From: Amycolatopsis sp. NBC_00345
GTDB lineage: Bacteria; Actinomycetota; Actinomycetes; Mycobacteriales; Pseudonocardiaceae
Assembly (NCBI RefSeq): GCF_036116635.1
Contig: NZ_CP107995.1
Location: 1,302,001-1,366,000, forward strand
Length of the DNA: 64,000 nt
Direction of reading: 5' to 3'
Positions 40,898 through 48,634 of the stretch are shown here, piece by piece. The notes below the pieces were generated by a model. The model had not been told where the DNA came from and did not search any database. It saw only the letters and a program-made list of their open reading frames with translations. The first letter of the stretch is position 1. Every line of letters starts with the position of its first letter. Both the position numbers and the translations under genes were made by a program.

Positions 40898-41470
40898 TCA
40901 GAGCTGGACGTCCGCCGCGGCGAACAGGGTGCGGGCGCACAGGTCCCGCAGCTCCTCCTGGGTCACCGTCTGGTGGTCGAGCCAGTGCAGGATCGCCTCG
41001 CTGGCGAACATCAGCCAGCCGCGCACGGCCAGCCGCGTCGCCTCCGTGACGGTGGTCAGCTCGCCGAGCGCGGTCAGGATCCGCTCGGCGTTGACGGCGG
41101 TCGCGACTTCGCGGATCTCCTGGATCTCGCGGTCGGTGCCGCCGGCGGCCCGGTGCACGATCCGGTAGCCGTCCGGGTGCGTGCGGGCGAACTCCAGGTA
41201 GACGTCGAGCCCCGCGCGCAGCTGCTCGACGACCGGCAGCGCGGGGTCCGGCTCGCTCATCGCCAGCAGCTCGTCGCGCTGGGTGCGCACGATCTCCGCG
41301 AAGAAGTCCTTCTTCGTCGGGAAGTAGTGGTACAGCAGGCCGCGCGAGACCTCCGCGATCTCCGCGACCTCCTCGATCCACACCTCGTCGTACTGCCGCT
41401 TCGCGAACAACCCGGCGCCGATGGTCAGGAGCTGCTCCCGCCGTTGCGCGGTGCTCAACCTGGTCCGCAT
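40898..41470 (-). CDS. TetR/AcrR-family repressor
   Basis: 190 residues. The N-terminal HTH is clear (VWIEEVAEIAEVSRGLLYHY followed by FPTKKDFF). The C-terminal helical domain would bind the ligand. It diverges from the P450 gene, and the 77-bp gap holds an imperfect palindrome and a repeated 13-mer. This arrangement is like Bm3R1 and the fatty-acid-responsive repressors of CYP102 genes in Bacillus, so it probably represses both itself and the P450 and releases DNA on binding a fatty acid or similar substrate. Confidence 0.9.
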   Translation of the reverse strand: MRTRLSTAQRREQLLTIGAGLFAKRQYDEVWIEEVAEIAEVSRGLLYHYFPTKKDFFAEIVRTQRDELLAMSEPDPALPVVEQLRAGLDVYLEFARTHPDGYRIVHRAAGGTDREIQEIREVATAVNAERILTALGELTTVTEATRLAVRGWLMFASEAILHWLDHQTVTQEELRDLCARTLFAAADVQL

Positions 41471-41480
41471 CCGCCCATCT

Positions 41481-41500
41481 TACTTGACACGGGTTCAGTA
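41481..41500. promoter_or_regulatory. Putative TetR operator over the P450 promoter
   Basis: TACTTGACACGGGTTCAGTA is an imperfect palindrome (14 of 20 symmetric). It contains a -35-like TTGACA (41484-41489) with GATGGT 17 bp downstream, so a bound repressor would block the P450 promoter. Confidence 0.55.
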
Positions 41501-41540
41501 GGACGGGATGGTGAAACTATTGGATCTGGGTTCAGTAGGA
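41491..41540 (+). promoter_or_regulatory. Directly repeated 13-mer in the tetR-P450 gap
   Basis: GGGTTCAGTAGGA occurs at 41491-41503 and 41528-41540. The second copy overlaps the AGGAGG ribosome site (41537-41542). Two repressor contact sites are likely. Confidence 0.6.
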
Positions 41541-41547
41541 GGCGTTC

Positions 41548-42948
41548 GTGGACACCACCGGCATCCCGCACCGTCCGGGCCGGCTGCCCGTGCTCGGCGA
41601 CCTGATCGGCTCGAACCCGCGCACGCCGTTACAGGACACCGTGCGCCTGGGCCGGCAGCTGGGCCCGATCTTCACGCGCCGGCTGATCGGCCTCGAGCTG
41701 GTCTTCGCCTCCGGGATCGACCTCGTCACGGAGCTGAACGACGAGAAGCGGTTCACCAAGCACGTCGGCCTCGGCGTCCGGAACCTCCGCGCGATCGCCG
41801 GCGACGGGCTGTTCACCGCCTACGGCACCGAGCCCAACTGGCGGTTCGCGCACGACATCCTGATGCCCGCCTTCACCGGCGAGGCGATGCGCGGCTACCA
41901 CCCGATCATGGTGGACGTCGCGCGTGAGCTGGTCGCCTCCTGGGACGCCAAGGACTCGGTCGACGTCGCCGCGGACATGACCCGGCTGACGCTCGAGACC
42001 ATCGGCCGCGCCGGCTTCGGGTACAGCTTCGGCTCTTTCGAGCGCGAAGAGCCGCACCCGTTCGTCACGGCCATGATCCGCGCGCTGCGCTTCGCTCAGA
42101 TGCAGGGCATCAAGCTGCCGTTCGTCCGCCGCGCGCTGGCGGGCTCGGTGAAGCAGAACCGGGCCGACATCGCGCTGATGAACACCGTGGTGGACGAGGT
42201 GATCGACGCCCGCCGCCACGACGACGACCCGGGCCGCGACCTGCTGGGGCTGATGCTCAGCCAGAGCCACCCGGAGACCGGCGCGAAGCTGGACCCGGTG
42301 AACGTCCGGAACCAGGCCATCACCTTCGTCGTCGCGGGCCACGAGACGACGTCCGGCGCGCTGTCGTTCGCGCTGTACTACCTGACCCAGCACCCGGAAC
42401 TGCTCGCCCGGGCGCGCGCCGAGGTGGACGCCGTGTGGGGCGACCGCGAGCCGGCGTTCGCCGACGTGATGAAGCTCCGCTACGTCCGCCGTGTCCTCGA
42501 CGAGGCGATGCGCCTGTGGCCCACCGCGCCGGGATACGCCCGCGAAGCGCGTGAGGACGTGCTGCTGGGCGGGCGTTATCGAATGCGCAAGGGGGACTGG
42601 GTGCTCGTGCCGCTGCCGCTGCTGCACCGCGACCCGGCGGCGTGGGGCCCGGACGCGGAGTCCTTCGACCCGGACCGCTTCGAGCCGGCGGCGGTGAAGA
42701 AGCGCCCGGCCCAGGCGTACAAGCCGTTCGGCACGGGGGAGCGCGCGTGCATCGGCCGCCAGTTCGCCCTGCACGAAGCCGTGCTGGCGCTGGGCATGGT
42801 GCTGCAGCGGTACGACTTCACCCCGGACCCGGCCTACCGGCTGAAGATCGCCGAATCCCTGACCCTGAAGCCGGAGGGCTTCCGGCTGGGCATCCGGCCC
42901 CGCGCGGCCGCCGAGCCCCGGACCGCCGCGGCGTCGCAGACGGCCTGA
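41548..42948 (+). CDS. Cytochrome P450, CYP102-like haem domain without fused reductase
   Basis: 466 residues from GTG 41548 behind AGGAGG. The I-helix motif AGHETT is at 263-268, followed by SGALSFALYYLTQHPE as in P450 BM3. The K-helix ExxR is in DEAMRLWPTAPGYAR. The haem loop FGTGERACIG places the ligand at Cys401, almost the same position as in BM3. Unlike BM3 it ends after the haem domain, so it needs separate redox partners, none of which are nearby. The likely activity is fatty acid or related hydroxylation. It diverges from its likely TetR repressor. Confidence 0.92.
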   Translation: MDTTGIPHRPGRLPVLGDLIGSNPRTPLQDTVRLGRQLGPIFTRRLIGLELVFASGIDLVTELNDEKRFTKHVGLGVRNLRAIAGDGLFTAYGTEPNWRFAHDILMPAFTGEAMRGYHPIMVDVARELVASWDAKDSVDVAADMTRLTLETIGRAGFGYSFGSFEREEPHPFVTAMIRALRFAQMQGIKLPFVRRALAGSVKQNRADIALMNTVVDEVIDARRHDDDPGRDLLGLMLSQSHPETGAKLDPVNVRNQAITFVVAGHETTSGALSFALYYLTQHPELLARARAEVDAVWGDREPAFADVMKLRYVRRVLDEAMRLWPTAPGYAREAREDVLLGGRYRMRKGDWVLVPLPLLHRDPAAWGPDAESFDPDRFEPAAVKKRPAQAYKPFGTGERACIGRQFALHEAVLALGMVLQRYDFTPDPAYRLKIAESLTLKPEGFRLGIRPRAAAEPRTAAASQTA

Positions 42949-43025
42949 TCAGTCCGATGTAGACGGTGCTCCGGACATCCGCTGTGGTGGCCTCCGCCTC
43001 GGGCCGGGGCCGGGCGGCGTCGGGA

Positions 43026-43853
43026 TCAGCCGCGCTGGTACTCCTCCCAGGTCAGCTTCGGGGTGACCGCCGGGCCGTCGTCGGCGCCGTGGTCGGCCAG
43101 GCCGTTGTACCCCAGGTAGTAGTCGCCGGCCTGGTGCTGGGCGCCGGAGGACAGGTCCGGGTCGGACAGCGCGATCGCGTGCACGTGGTAACCCCAGTCG
43201 CCCTGGGACGGGGTGCGGACCCAGGCGGCGAAGCCGACCTTGCGCAGGTTCTTCGCGATGTTCGTGCGGGCCGCGGCGGACAGGCCCGCCACGGAGACGT
43301 CGAACGCGCCGCCGCCGTCGTGCGTGCCCGCCGAAGCGTCGACCCCGCCCGGGTTGTAGGAGCCCTGCGTGAGGCCGACCTGAGAGCCGAGCAGCCCCTC
43401 CGCGGCGACCAGCATCGCCTTGGTGCGGGCGTTCAGCGTGACCCCGTGGTAGGTGACGTGGCTGCCGGCGGAGATCACGGCGGTGACGGTGAAGCGGCTG
43501 GCGCCGAGCTTCTCCAGCGACGTCTTGCCCGGCAGTCCCGAGGCGTCGATTCCGGTGTAGCCGAGGGACTTCTGGTACTGCGAGTAGGCCGTGATGGTCG
43601 TGGTGCCGAAGTACCCGTCGACGTACTTGGGGTCCAGCAGGCCCTTGGCGTTGAGGGCCTGTTCGACGAGCAGGACGCCGTCGTGCGCGCCCGGCGTCTG
43701 CGTCGAGTCGGCGCGGCGCGGGTCGATCTGGGCGGCCTTGAGCACGGCTTCCATGCTCACCGCGGGCAGTGCCGTGGTGGCGGCACCGGCTTGGGCCGGC
43801 GCCGCCACGGTGAGTGCGATGAGTGCCGTCAGTACGGCGACTTTCGTGCGCAT
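43026..43853 (-). CDS. Secreted peptidoglycan-binding and M15-like peptidase
   Basis: 275 residues. A signal peptide (about 1-24) precedes a PG_binding_1 domain (about 60-115, VEQALNAKGLLDPKYVDGYF). The C-terminal domain has the zinc-binding pattern of M15 D,D-carboxypeptidases: THDGGGAFDVSV (His and Asp, spaced H-x6-D) and GDWGYHVHAIAL (His). It would cut the D-Ala ends of peptidoglycan stem peptides outside the cell. It converges with the P450 gene. Confidence 0.88.
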   Translation of the reverse strand: MRTKVAVLTALIALTVAAPAQAGAATTALPAVSMEAVLKAAQIDPRRADSTQTPGAHDGVLLVEQALNAKGLLDPKYVDGYFGTTTITAYSQYQKSLGYTGIDASGLPGKTSLEKLGASRFTVTAVISAGSHVTYHGVTLNARTKAMLVAAEGLLGSQVGLTQGSYNPGGVDASAGTHDGGGAFDVSVAGLSAAARTNIAKNLRKVGFAAWVRTPSQGDWGYHVHAIALSDPDLSSGAQHQAGDYYLGYNGLADHGADDGPAVTPKLTWEEYQRG

Positions 43854-43939
43854 CCCTGTCCTCCTGATCCGTGTTCTGCTACGGCTGGAGGATCACGGAA
43901 CCGGATACAAGGGACGTACAAACGGCACTCGGCCGGCGC

Positions 43940-44389
43940 TCAGTCGGCAACCAGCACCCGGCGTCCCAGCAAGCCGGTGCGGCCGGTGCCGCGCTCCTGC
44001 TGGCGGCGCACCAGCCACCGCCCCGGCGCGACGCCGCTGCCGCCGTGCTCGGGGTGGATCAGGTACGCCGGCGCGGTGTTCTCGAAGACGGCGATGCCGA
44101 GCCGCAGCGGGTCGTGCAGGTCGGGCGTCCACCGGCAGGTGCCCGGGTCGGCGACGAGTGTGTGCGGGTTGTTGCCCGCGACGCCGCGGACGAGTTCGAT
44201 GCCGCCGGGCGGGACGGGCTCCCCGTAGCCGCCCGCCATGGCCCGGACCGTGTTCGCGACGAGCGCCAGCGGCACGACGATGAGGTCGCCCTGCGCCTGG
44301 AGCCCGTCGAGCACGGGGACGGTGGTCTGGCGTTCGAGGTGGTCCAGTACGTCGAGGCCGGTCCGGTCGAGCAGTTGCGCGAGGTCCAT
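43940..44389 (-). CDS. Small partner protein of the DUF6745 protein
   Basis: 149 residues with AGGTGACC before ATG 44389. It is cytoplasmic and rich in aromatic and charged residues, with VLDGLQAQGDLIVVPLALVA, IELVRGVAGNNPHTLVADPG and VFENTAPAYLIHPEHGG segments. No known domain is recognised. It lies 26 bp downstream of the DUF6745 gene in the same operon, and this two-gene arrangement suggests a joint function. Confidence 0.7.
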   Translation of the reverse strand: MDLAQLLDRTGLDVLDHLERQTTVPVLDGLQAQGDLIVVPLALVANTVRAMAGGYGEPVPPGGIELVRGVAGNNPHTLVADPGTCRWTPDLHDPLRLGIAVFENTAPAYLIHPEHGGSGVAPGRWLVRRQQERGTGRTGLLGRRVLVAD

Positions 44390-44415
44390 TGTGGTCACCT
44401 TGGGTGGGAGAAGGG

Positions 44416-45618
44416 TCAGGTACGGCGGAGAAGGCCGGCGTACTGGGCTCCGGTGAGCCCGTACGACCAGCCGGCGGCGTCGAGCGCGTCGTCGAACCAC
44501 GGCGGGACGTGCAGCCCGTAGCGGCGGCGGGTGCCGTCGCGTTCCTGGGAGCCGTTGACCGCCAGTAACAGCCGGGCGGACGCGCCTTTCTGCCGGTACG
44601 GCGCGTCGTAGAGCAGCAGTTCGGCGCCGGGGTTGCCCGGGTCCGGCGCCCGGGCCACGAGCGAGAGCCCGGCCTGCGCGATGAACTCCGGCCAGCCGAT
44701 CCGCTCGATCGCGCACCGGCGGACCTCGGTGTTGCGCTCCTCGGTGATGCGCTCGGCGGTCGGGGATTCGATCACCCATGGCGGCACGGCTGTGCCATGC
44801 CAGGCGTAGCACGACCAGCCGTCGCGGAAGAGCACGGCGGGCCCTTCCGCGTTGTGCAGCCGGATTTCGCCGTACGCGCCGCCGGCGATCGGCTCGGTGT
44901 GGATCTCTTGTGGACGGTCGGACAGCACGCAGACGTCTTCGCGCGGCCACCACCAGCCGCAGGACCGGGCCAATGCGGCCCACAGCCCGAGGTGCGCGGT
45001 GTCGGACGCGCTGAACCGCGCGCCCAGCCGGCGGTGGATGTCGTAGTGCGCGATCCAGTGCGCTTCCTGCTGGCCGTACCAGCCGAACCGGGGCCGCGCG
45101 GGCAGCGCGGCCCGGATCAGCCCGGCCACGGACTCGTGCACGCTCTGCCGGAGCGCCCCGTGCACACCGGCGTCCAGGACGGTGCGCAGGGGAGTGCCGG
45201 AACGCAGGGCTGTCAACGGTTCGGCCGGCTCCTCCAGCCGCCGGCCGAACCCGTCGCGGTCGACGTCGAGGTGGCGTTCCAGCCGTCGCCGCAACGTCCA
45301 CAGTGCACCGGCGATCCGGCTCTCCAGCGGCACCGGGGCGGTGGTGGACAACACCGGGTCCGGCGGCAGGTGCCTCCTGGCCGCGGCGGGAGAACCGACC
45401 CAGACGAACCGCGGCGGCGGACGGTGGTGCAGCGCGTAGAGCGAGACTGTCGCGGCCTCGGCCGCCGCCCGGTCCGCGGGCGCGCAGGACAGCGCGTGCC
45501 CCAGCCATTCGGCTCTCAGGCCGACGGCACGGAACCAGCGTTCCCGGTCAAGAGATTCTTGCTCAGGGGGTTTTCGGTCAAGAGAAGCGCGGGCACCCGG
45601 CCCGCGAGGCGCGGTCAC
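44416..45618 (-). CDS. DUF6745-domain protein
   Basis: 400 residues from GTG 45618. The C-terminal half carries the typical segments GEIRLHNAEGPAVLFRDGW, YAWHGTAVPPWVIESPTAER and RCAIERIGWPEFI. The N-terminal half is helical and contains QQEAHWIAHYDIHRRLG. There is no signal peptide or membrane helix. The family is widespread in actinomycetes and has no assigned biochemistry. It diverges from the GNAT gene and precedes a small companion gene. Confidence 0.8.
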   Translation of the reverse strand: MTAPRGPGARASLDRKPPEQESLDRERWFRAVGLRAEWLGHALSCAPADRAAAEAATVSLYALHHRPPPRFVWVGSPAAARRHLPPDPVLSTTAPVPLESRIAGALWTLRRRLERHLDVDRDGFGRRLEEPAEPLTALRSGTPLRTVLDAGVHGALRQSVHESVAGLIRAALPARPRFGWYGQQEAHWIAHYDIHRRLGARFSASDTAHLGLWAALARSCGWWWPREDVCVLSDRPQEIHTEPIAGGAYGEIRLHNAEGPAVLFRDGWSCYAWHGTAVPPWVIESPTAERITEERNTEVRRCAIERIGWPEFIAQAGLSLVARAPDPGNPGAELLLYDAPYRQKGASARLLLAVNGSQERDGTRRRYGLHVPPWFDDALDAAGWSYGLTGAQYAGLLRRT

Positions 45619-45744
45619 AGCGCGAGGGCGGACACGCCCTTTCCATCAGACATACCCCGATCATGACAGGCCGGGGACTCTGTTGGCAACGGCCCGAAGA
45701 AAACGGTTGGACGGCTTCGCGGGGCTTTGGCACAGTGGCACACC

Positions 45745-46689
45745 ATGACCGACGTCGAGGTGGTGACCGCCGCGGACCTGCGGCTCATGCAGGGCCTGGC
45801 GCAGCGGGTCGCCGCCGCGCGCCTGGACCTGGTGAACGCGGACGCCTCGTTCGGCGGGCTGGGCTGGAACTGGGGCAAGGGGCACGCGAGTGACGGCGAG
45901 AGCCGGCCGCGCCGGTTGTGGTTCTCCGGCGGGGAGCTGGTGGCCTGGGGCTGGGCCCAGCTTCCGCGCCAGGTGCGGCGCAGCGACGGTTCGGTGCAGG
46001 ACATCACCGGCGCCTATCTCGCGTATCAGGTCCATCCCGATCACGCCGGGCTGGTCGACGAGGTGATCGGCTGGTACGACGACACCGCGGCGGGCCTCGA
46101 GCGCACGGTGGTGCCGAGCGCCGCCGACGAGTTCGGCCTGAATCGGTGGGCGGCGCACGGTTACGAGCCCGACCTGGCCGAGCTCGGCGACACGGGGTCC
46201 TGGACCCAGCTCAACGAGCGGGACCTCACCGACCTGGAACCGCCGGTGCTGCCGGACGGATTCCGGTTCCGCACCGCCGGCGAGGCCGGGCCGGCGGCCG
46301 CGGTCCGGGCTCACCTGGACGCCTGGCCTCGCTCGGCTTACACGGCCGAGAGTTACCAGGGCGTCCGGCGGACGCCGGGGTACCGCGACGACCTGCACCT
46401 CCTGGTGGAGGCGCCGGACGGGACGATGGCGAGCTCGACGATCATGTGGCTCGACGAAGTGAACAAGACCGCCGAGTTCGAGCCGGTCGGCACGCGTCCG
46501 GACTACCGGCGGCAGGGGCTGGGCCGGGCGATGCTGCTGCACGGGATGCACCTGGTGAAGGCGGCCGGGGCCACGCAGATGACGGTCGCATGCCTGGGGG
46601 CACCGGGGCATCCCAAGGCGCGCGGGCTGTACTACAGCGTCGGGTTCCGGGAGTTGTCGCGGGACGCTCCATTGATCAAAAACGACTGA
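45745..46689 (+). CDS. GNAT-family N-acetyltransferase
   Basis: 314 residues. Only the C-terminal half is clearly GNAT, with the acetyl-CoA loop RPDYRRQGLGRAML and the terminal strand YYSVGFRE. The N-terminal half looks like a second, degenerate GNAT domain (AYLAYQVHPDHAGLVDEVIG), giving the tandem architecture found in mycothiol synthase-like proteins. The substrate is unknown. It converges with the beta-galactosidase gene, with AT-rich repeats (TGATCAAAAA) at the junction. Confidence 0.85.
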   Translation: MTDVEVVTAADLRLMQGLAQRVAAARLDLVNADASFGGLGWNWGKGHASDGESRPRRLWFSGGELVAWGWAQLPRQVRRSDGSVQDITGAYLAYQVHPDHAGLVDEVIGWYDDTAAGLERTVVPSAADEFGLNRWAAHGYEPDLAELGDTGSWTQLNERDLTDLEPPVLPDGFRFRTAGEAGPAAAVRAHLDAWPRSAYTAESYQGVRRTPGYRDDLHLLVEAPDGTMASSTIMWLDEVNKTAEFEPVGTRPDYRRQGLGRAMLLHGMHLVKAAGATQMTVACLGAPGHPKARGLYYSVGFRELSRDAPLIKND

Positions 46690-46696
46690 TCAAAAA
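46673..46696 (+). repeat. Two TGATCAAAAA copies at the GNAT gene end
   Basis: Copies at 46673-46682 and 46687-46696, 14 bp apart, span the GNAT stop. On the minus strand they give TTTTTGATCA, which may help terminate the fucosidase/galactosidase operon. Confidence 0.5.
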
Positions 46697-46723
46697 TCCC
46701 TGAGTCCGGCTGGAGCAGACACC

Positions 46724-48601
46724 TCAGCCGAGCTGGGCCTCCGGCCCGATCTCGATCGTGGTGCCCGGCTGGTGCAGCTCCAGGACGATGATCTCGTTCG
46801 CTCCCTTACGCCACAGTGGCTTCGGCGCGTAAAGAGTCCGTTGTGGACCAACCTTCCAGTAGCGTCCGAGGTTGAACCCGTTGAGCCAGACGATGCCCTT
46901 CTCCCAGCCCGGCAGCGCGACGAACCCGTCCGCGGGCTCGCCGACGGTCGCCGTGGCGCGGTGGAAGGACGGCCCGGGGCCCGGGGCGTCCGTGGTGAAC
47001 ACGAGCCGGGACAGGTCGTCCAGCGGCAACGGCCGGATCTCCCAGCCGAACAGCTTCTGCTGCGTGTTCATCGCGACCCAGCCGTCGATGCCCTTGCGGT
47101 CGGCCAGGTACGGGCCGTAGTTCACCCGGCCCATCGCGTCGACCAGGATGTCCAGCTGGTTCTCCGGCTCCTCGAAGGTCAGCGCGACGGTGCCGTCCGG
47201 TGAATTGCGATCGAGCACCCCGATCTCGTTGCCACCGGCGAAAACCAGCGCCCGGTCGGCGAGCCCGTGGATGCCCAGCGTGCCGGAGTGCGGGCCCTGC
47301 ACCGTTGTCCGGTAGTGGATCAGGCCGGTCGACTGGCCGACGCTCTCCATCGGCTTCGGGTTCGCCGAGCGCACCGGCCGTGACAGCGCGTCCAGCGAGC
47401 CGAGCAGTGACGCGGTCGCGTCCGGCCGCACCGTTTGGGCGGGCAGCCGAGGCGAACGTCCGGGGAGCGGGCCGCCGGGCACCTTCGTGTACTTGCCGAT
47501 CACGTCGCGCAGCGCGGTGAACTTGGCGCCGAGGTCGCCGGCCTCGCCGACCGGGGAGTCGTAGTCGTAGCTGGTGACCGTCGGCTGGTAGGTGGCGCCG
47601 GAGGTGTTGGCGCCGCTGGTGAAACCGAAGTTGGTGCCGCCACAGGCCATGTACAGGTTCACCGACGCGCCGGTGGCGAGCAGGGTGTCGACGTAACCTG
47701 CCATCTGCGCCGGGTCGCGCGTGTGGTGCGGCTCGCCCCAGTGGTCGAACCAGCCGTCCCAGAACTCCGCCATCATCACCGGCTTTCCGGGCTGGAACTT
47801 CTTCAGCGCGTCGATGCTCGGCTTCGGGTCGCCGTCGCCGGTGCCGACCTCCAGCGTGCCCGGCAGCGAGCCGAACCGCATGAAGAACTCGGACGCGCCG
47901 TCGGCGACGAACAGCAGGCTGTCCATCCCGCGGGCCCGCAACCCGTCACGCAGGTGCGCGAGGTAGCCGGTGTCGTTGCCGTAGCTGCCGTACTCGTTTT
48001 CGATCTGCGCGGCGATGACCGGCCCGCCGTGCTGGGCCTCCAGCGGCGCGAGCCGCGGCACGAGGTGGTCGTACCAGGCGTCGACGGCCCTGAGGTACGC
48101 CGGGTCCTGGCAGCGCAGCTCCAGCTCCCGGTCGGCGAGCAGCCACGACGGCAGCCCGCCGAACTCCCACTCCGCGCAGATGTACGGGCTGGGCCGCACG
48201 ATCACCCGCAGGCCCAGCTCGCCCGCGAGGCGGATGAACCGAGGCAGGTCGCGCCAGCCGGTGAAGTCCGGCGCGCCCGGTGTCGGCTGGTGGAAGTTCC
48301 ACGCCACGTAGGTCTCGACGGTGTTCAGGCCCAGCGCCCGCAGCCGCTCCAGCCGGTCGCGCCACTGGTCCGGGTGAATCCGGAAGTAGTGGATCGCGCC
48401 GGAGACGATCTGGAACGGCTTGCCGTCCAGCAGGAACCGCTCGCCGGAGACGCTGAGCCCTCGCCGTCCCTGCGCTCCGGCCGGACCGGCGAACACGGTG
48501 CTACCCAACACCGTGCTACCCAACACCGTGCTGCCCACCACCGTGCTGCCCAGCCCGGTGGTGGCCGCGGCGAGGAAACTCCTCCTGCTGACTGGACTCA
48601 T
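46724..48601 (-). CDS. Tat-exported GH35 beta-galactosidase
   Basis: 625 residues. A Tat motif SRRSFLAAAT leads a signal peptide containing four GSTV(V/L/F)-type pentapeptide repeats (18-37). The GH35 TIM barrel follows (about 55-370). The acid/base is Glu203 in IENEYGSYG and the nucleophile Glu279 in MMAEFWDGW. The C-terminal half is beta-rich (jelly-roll) with a Trp-rich end. Exo-action on terminal beta-galactose of glycoproteins or plant arabinogalactan is typical. It is the last gene of an operon with GH84 and GH29. Confidence 0.93.
   Translation of the reverse strand: MSPVSRRSFLAAATTGLGSTVVGSTVLGSTVLGSTVFAGPAGAQGRRGLSVSGERFLLDGKPFQIVSGAIHYFRIHPDQWRDRLERLRALGLNTVETYVAWNFHQPTPGAPDFTGWRDLPRFIRLAGELGLRVIVRPSPYICAEWEFGGLPSWLLADRELELRCQDPAYLRAVDAWYDHLVPRLAPLEAQHGGPVIAAQIENEYGSYGNDTGYLAHLRDGLRARGMDSLLFVADGASEFFMRFGSLPGTLEVGTGDGDPKPSIDALKKFQPGKPVMMAEFWDGWFDHWGEPHHTRDPAQMAGYVDTLLATGASVNLYMACGGTNFGFTSGANTSGATYQPTVTSYDYDSPVGEAGDLGAKFTALRDVIGKYTKVPGGPLPGRSPRLPAQTVRPDATASLLGSLDALSRPVRSANPKPMESVGQSTGLIHYRTTVQGPHSGTLGIHGLADRALVFAGGNEIGVLDRNSPDGTVALTFEEPENQLDILVDAMGRVNYGPYLADRKGIDGWVAMNTQQKLFGWEIRPLPLDDLSRLVFTTDAPGPGPSFHRATATVGEPADGFVALPGWEKGIVWLNGFNLGRYWKVGPQRTLYAPKPLWRKGANEIIVLELHQPGTTIEIGPEAQLG
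48491..48555 (-). repeat. Four 15-bp tandem repeats in the GH35 signal peptide
   Basis: The unit reads ACACCGTGCTACCCA on the plus strand, with one- or two-base differences between copies. On the coding strand it specifies GSTVL-type pentapeptides. Copy number could change by slippage without frameshift. Confidence 0.8.
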
Positions 48602-48634
48602 GGGACGCGGGACCTTCCGTTCCGGGCGGGGGTT

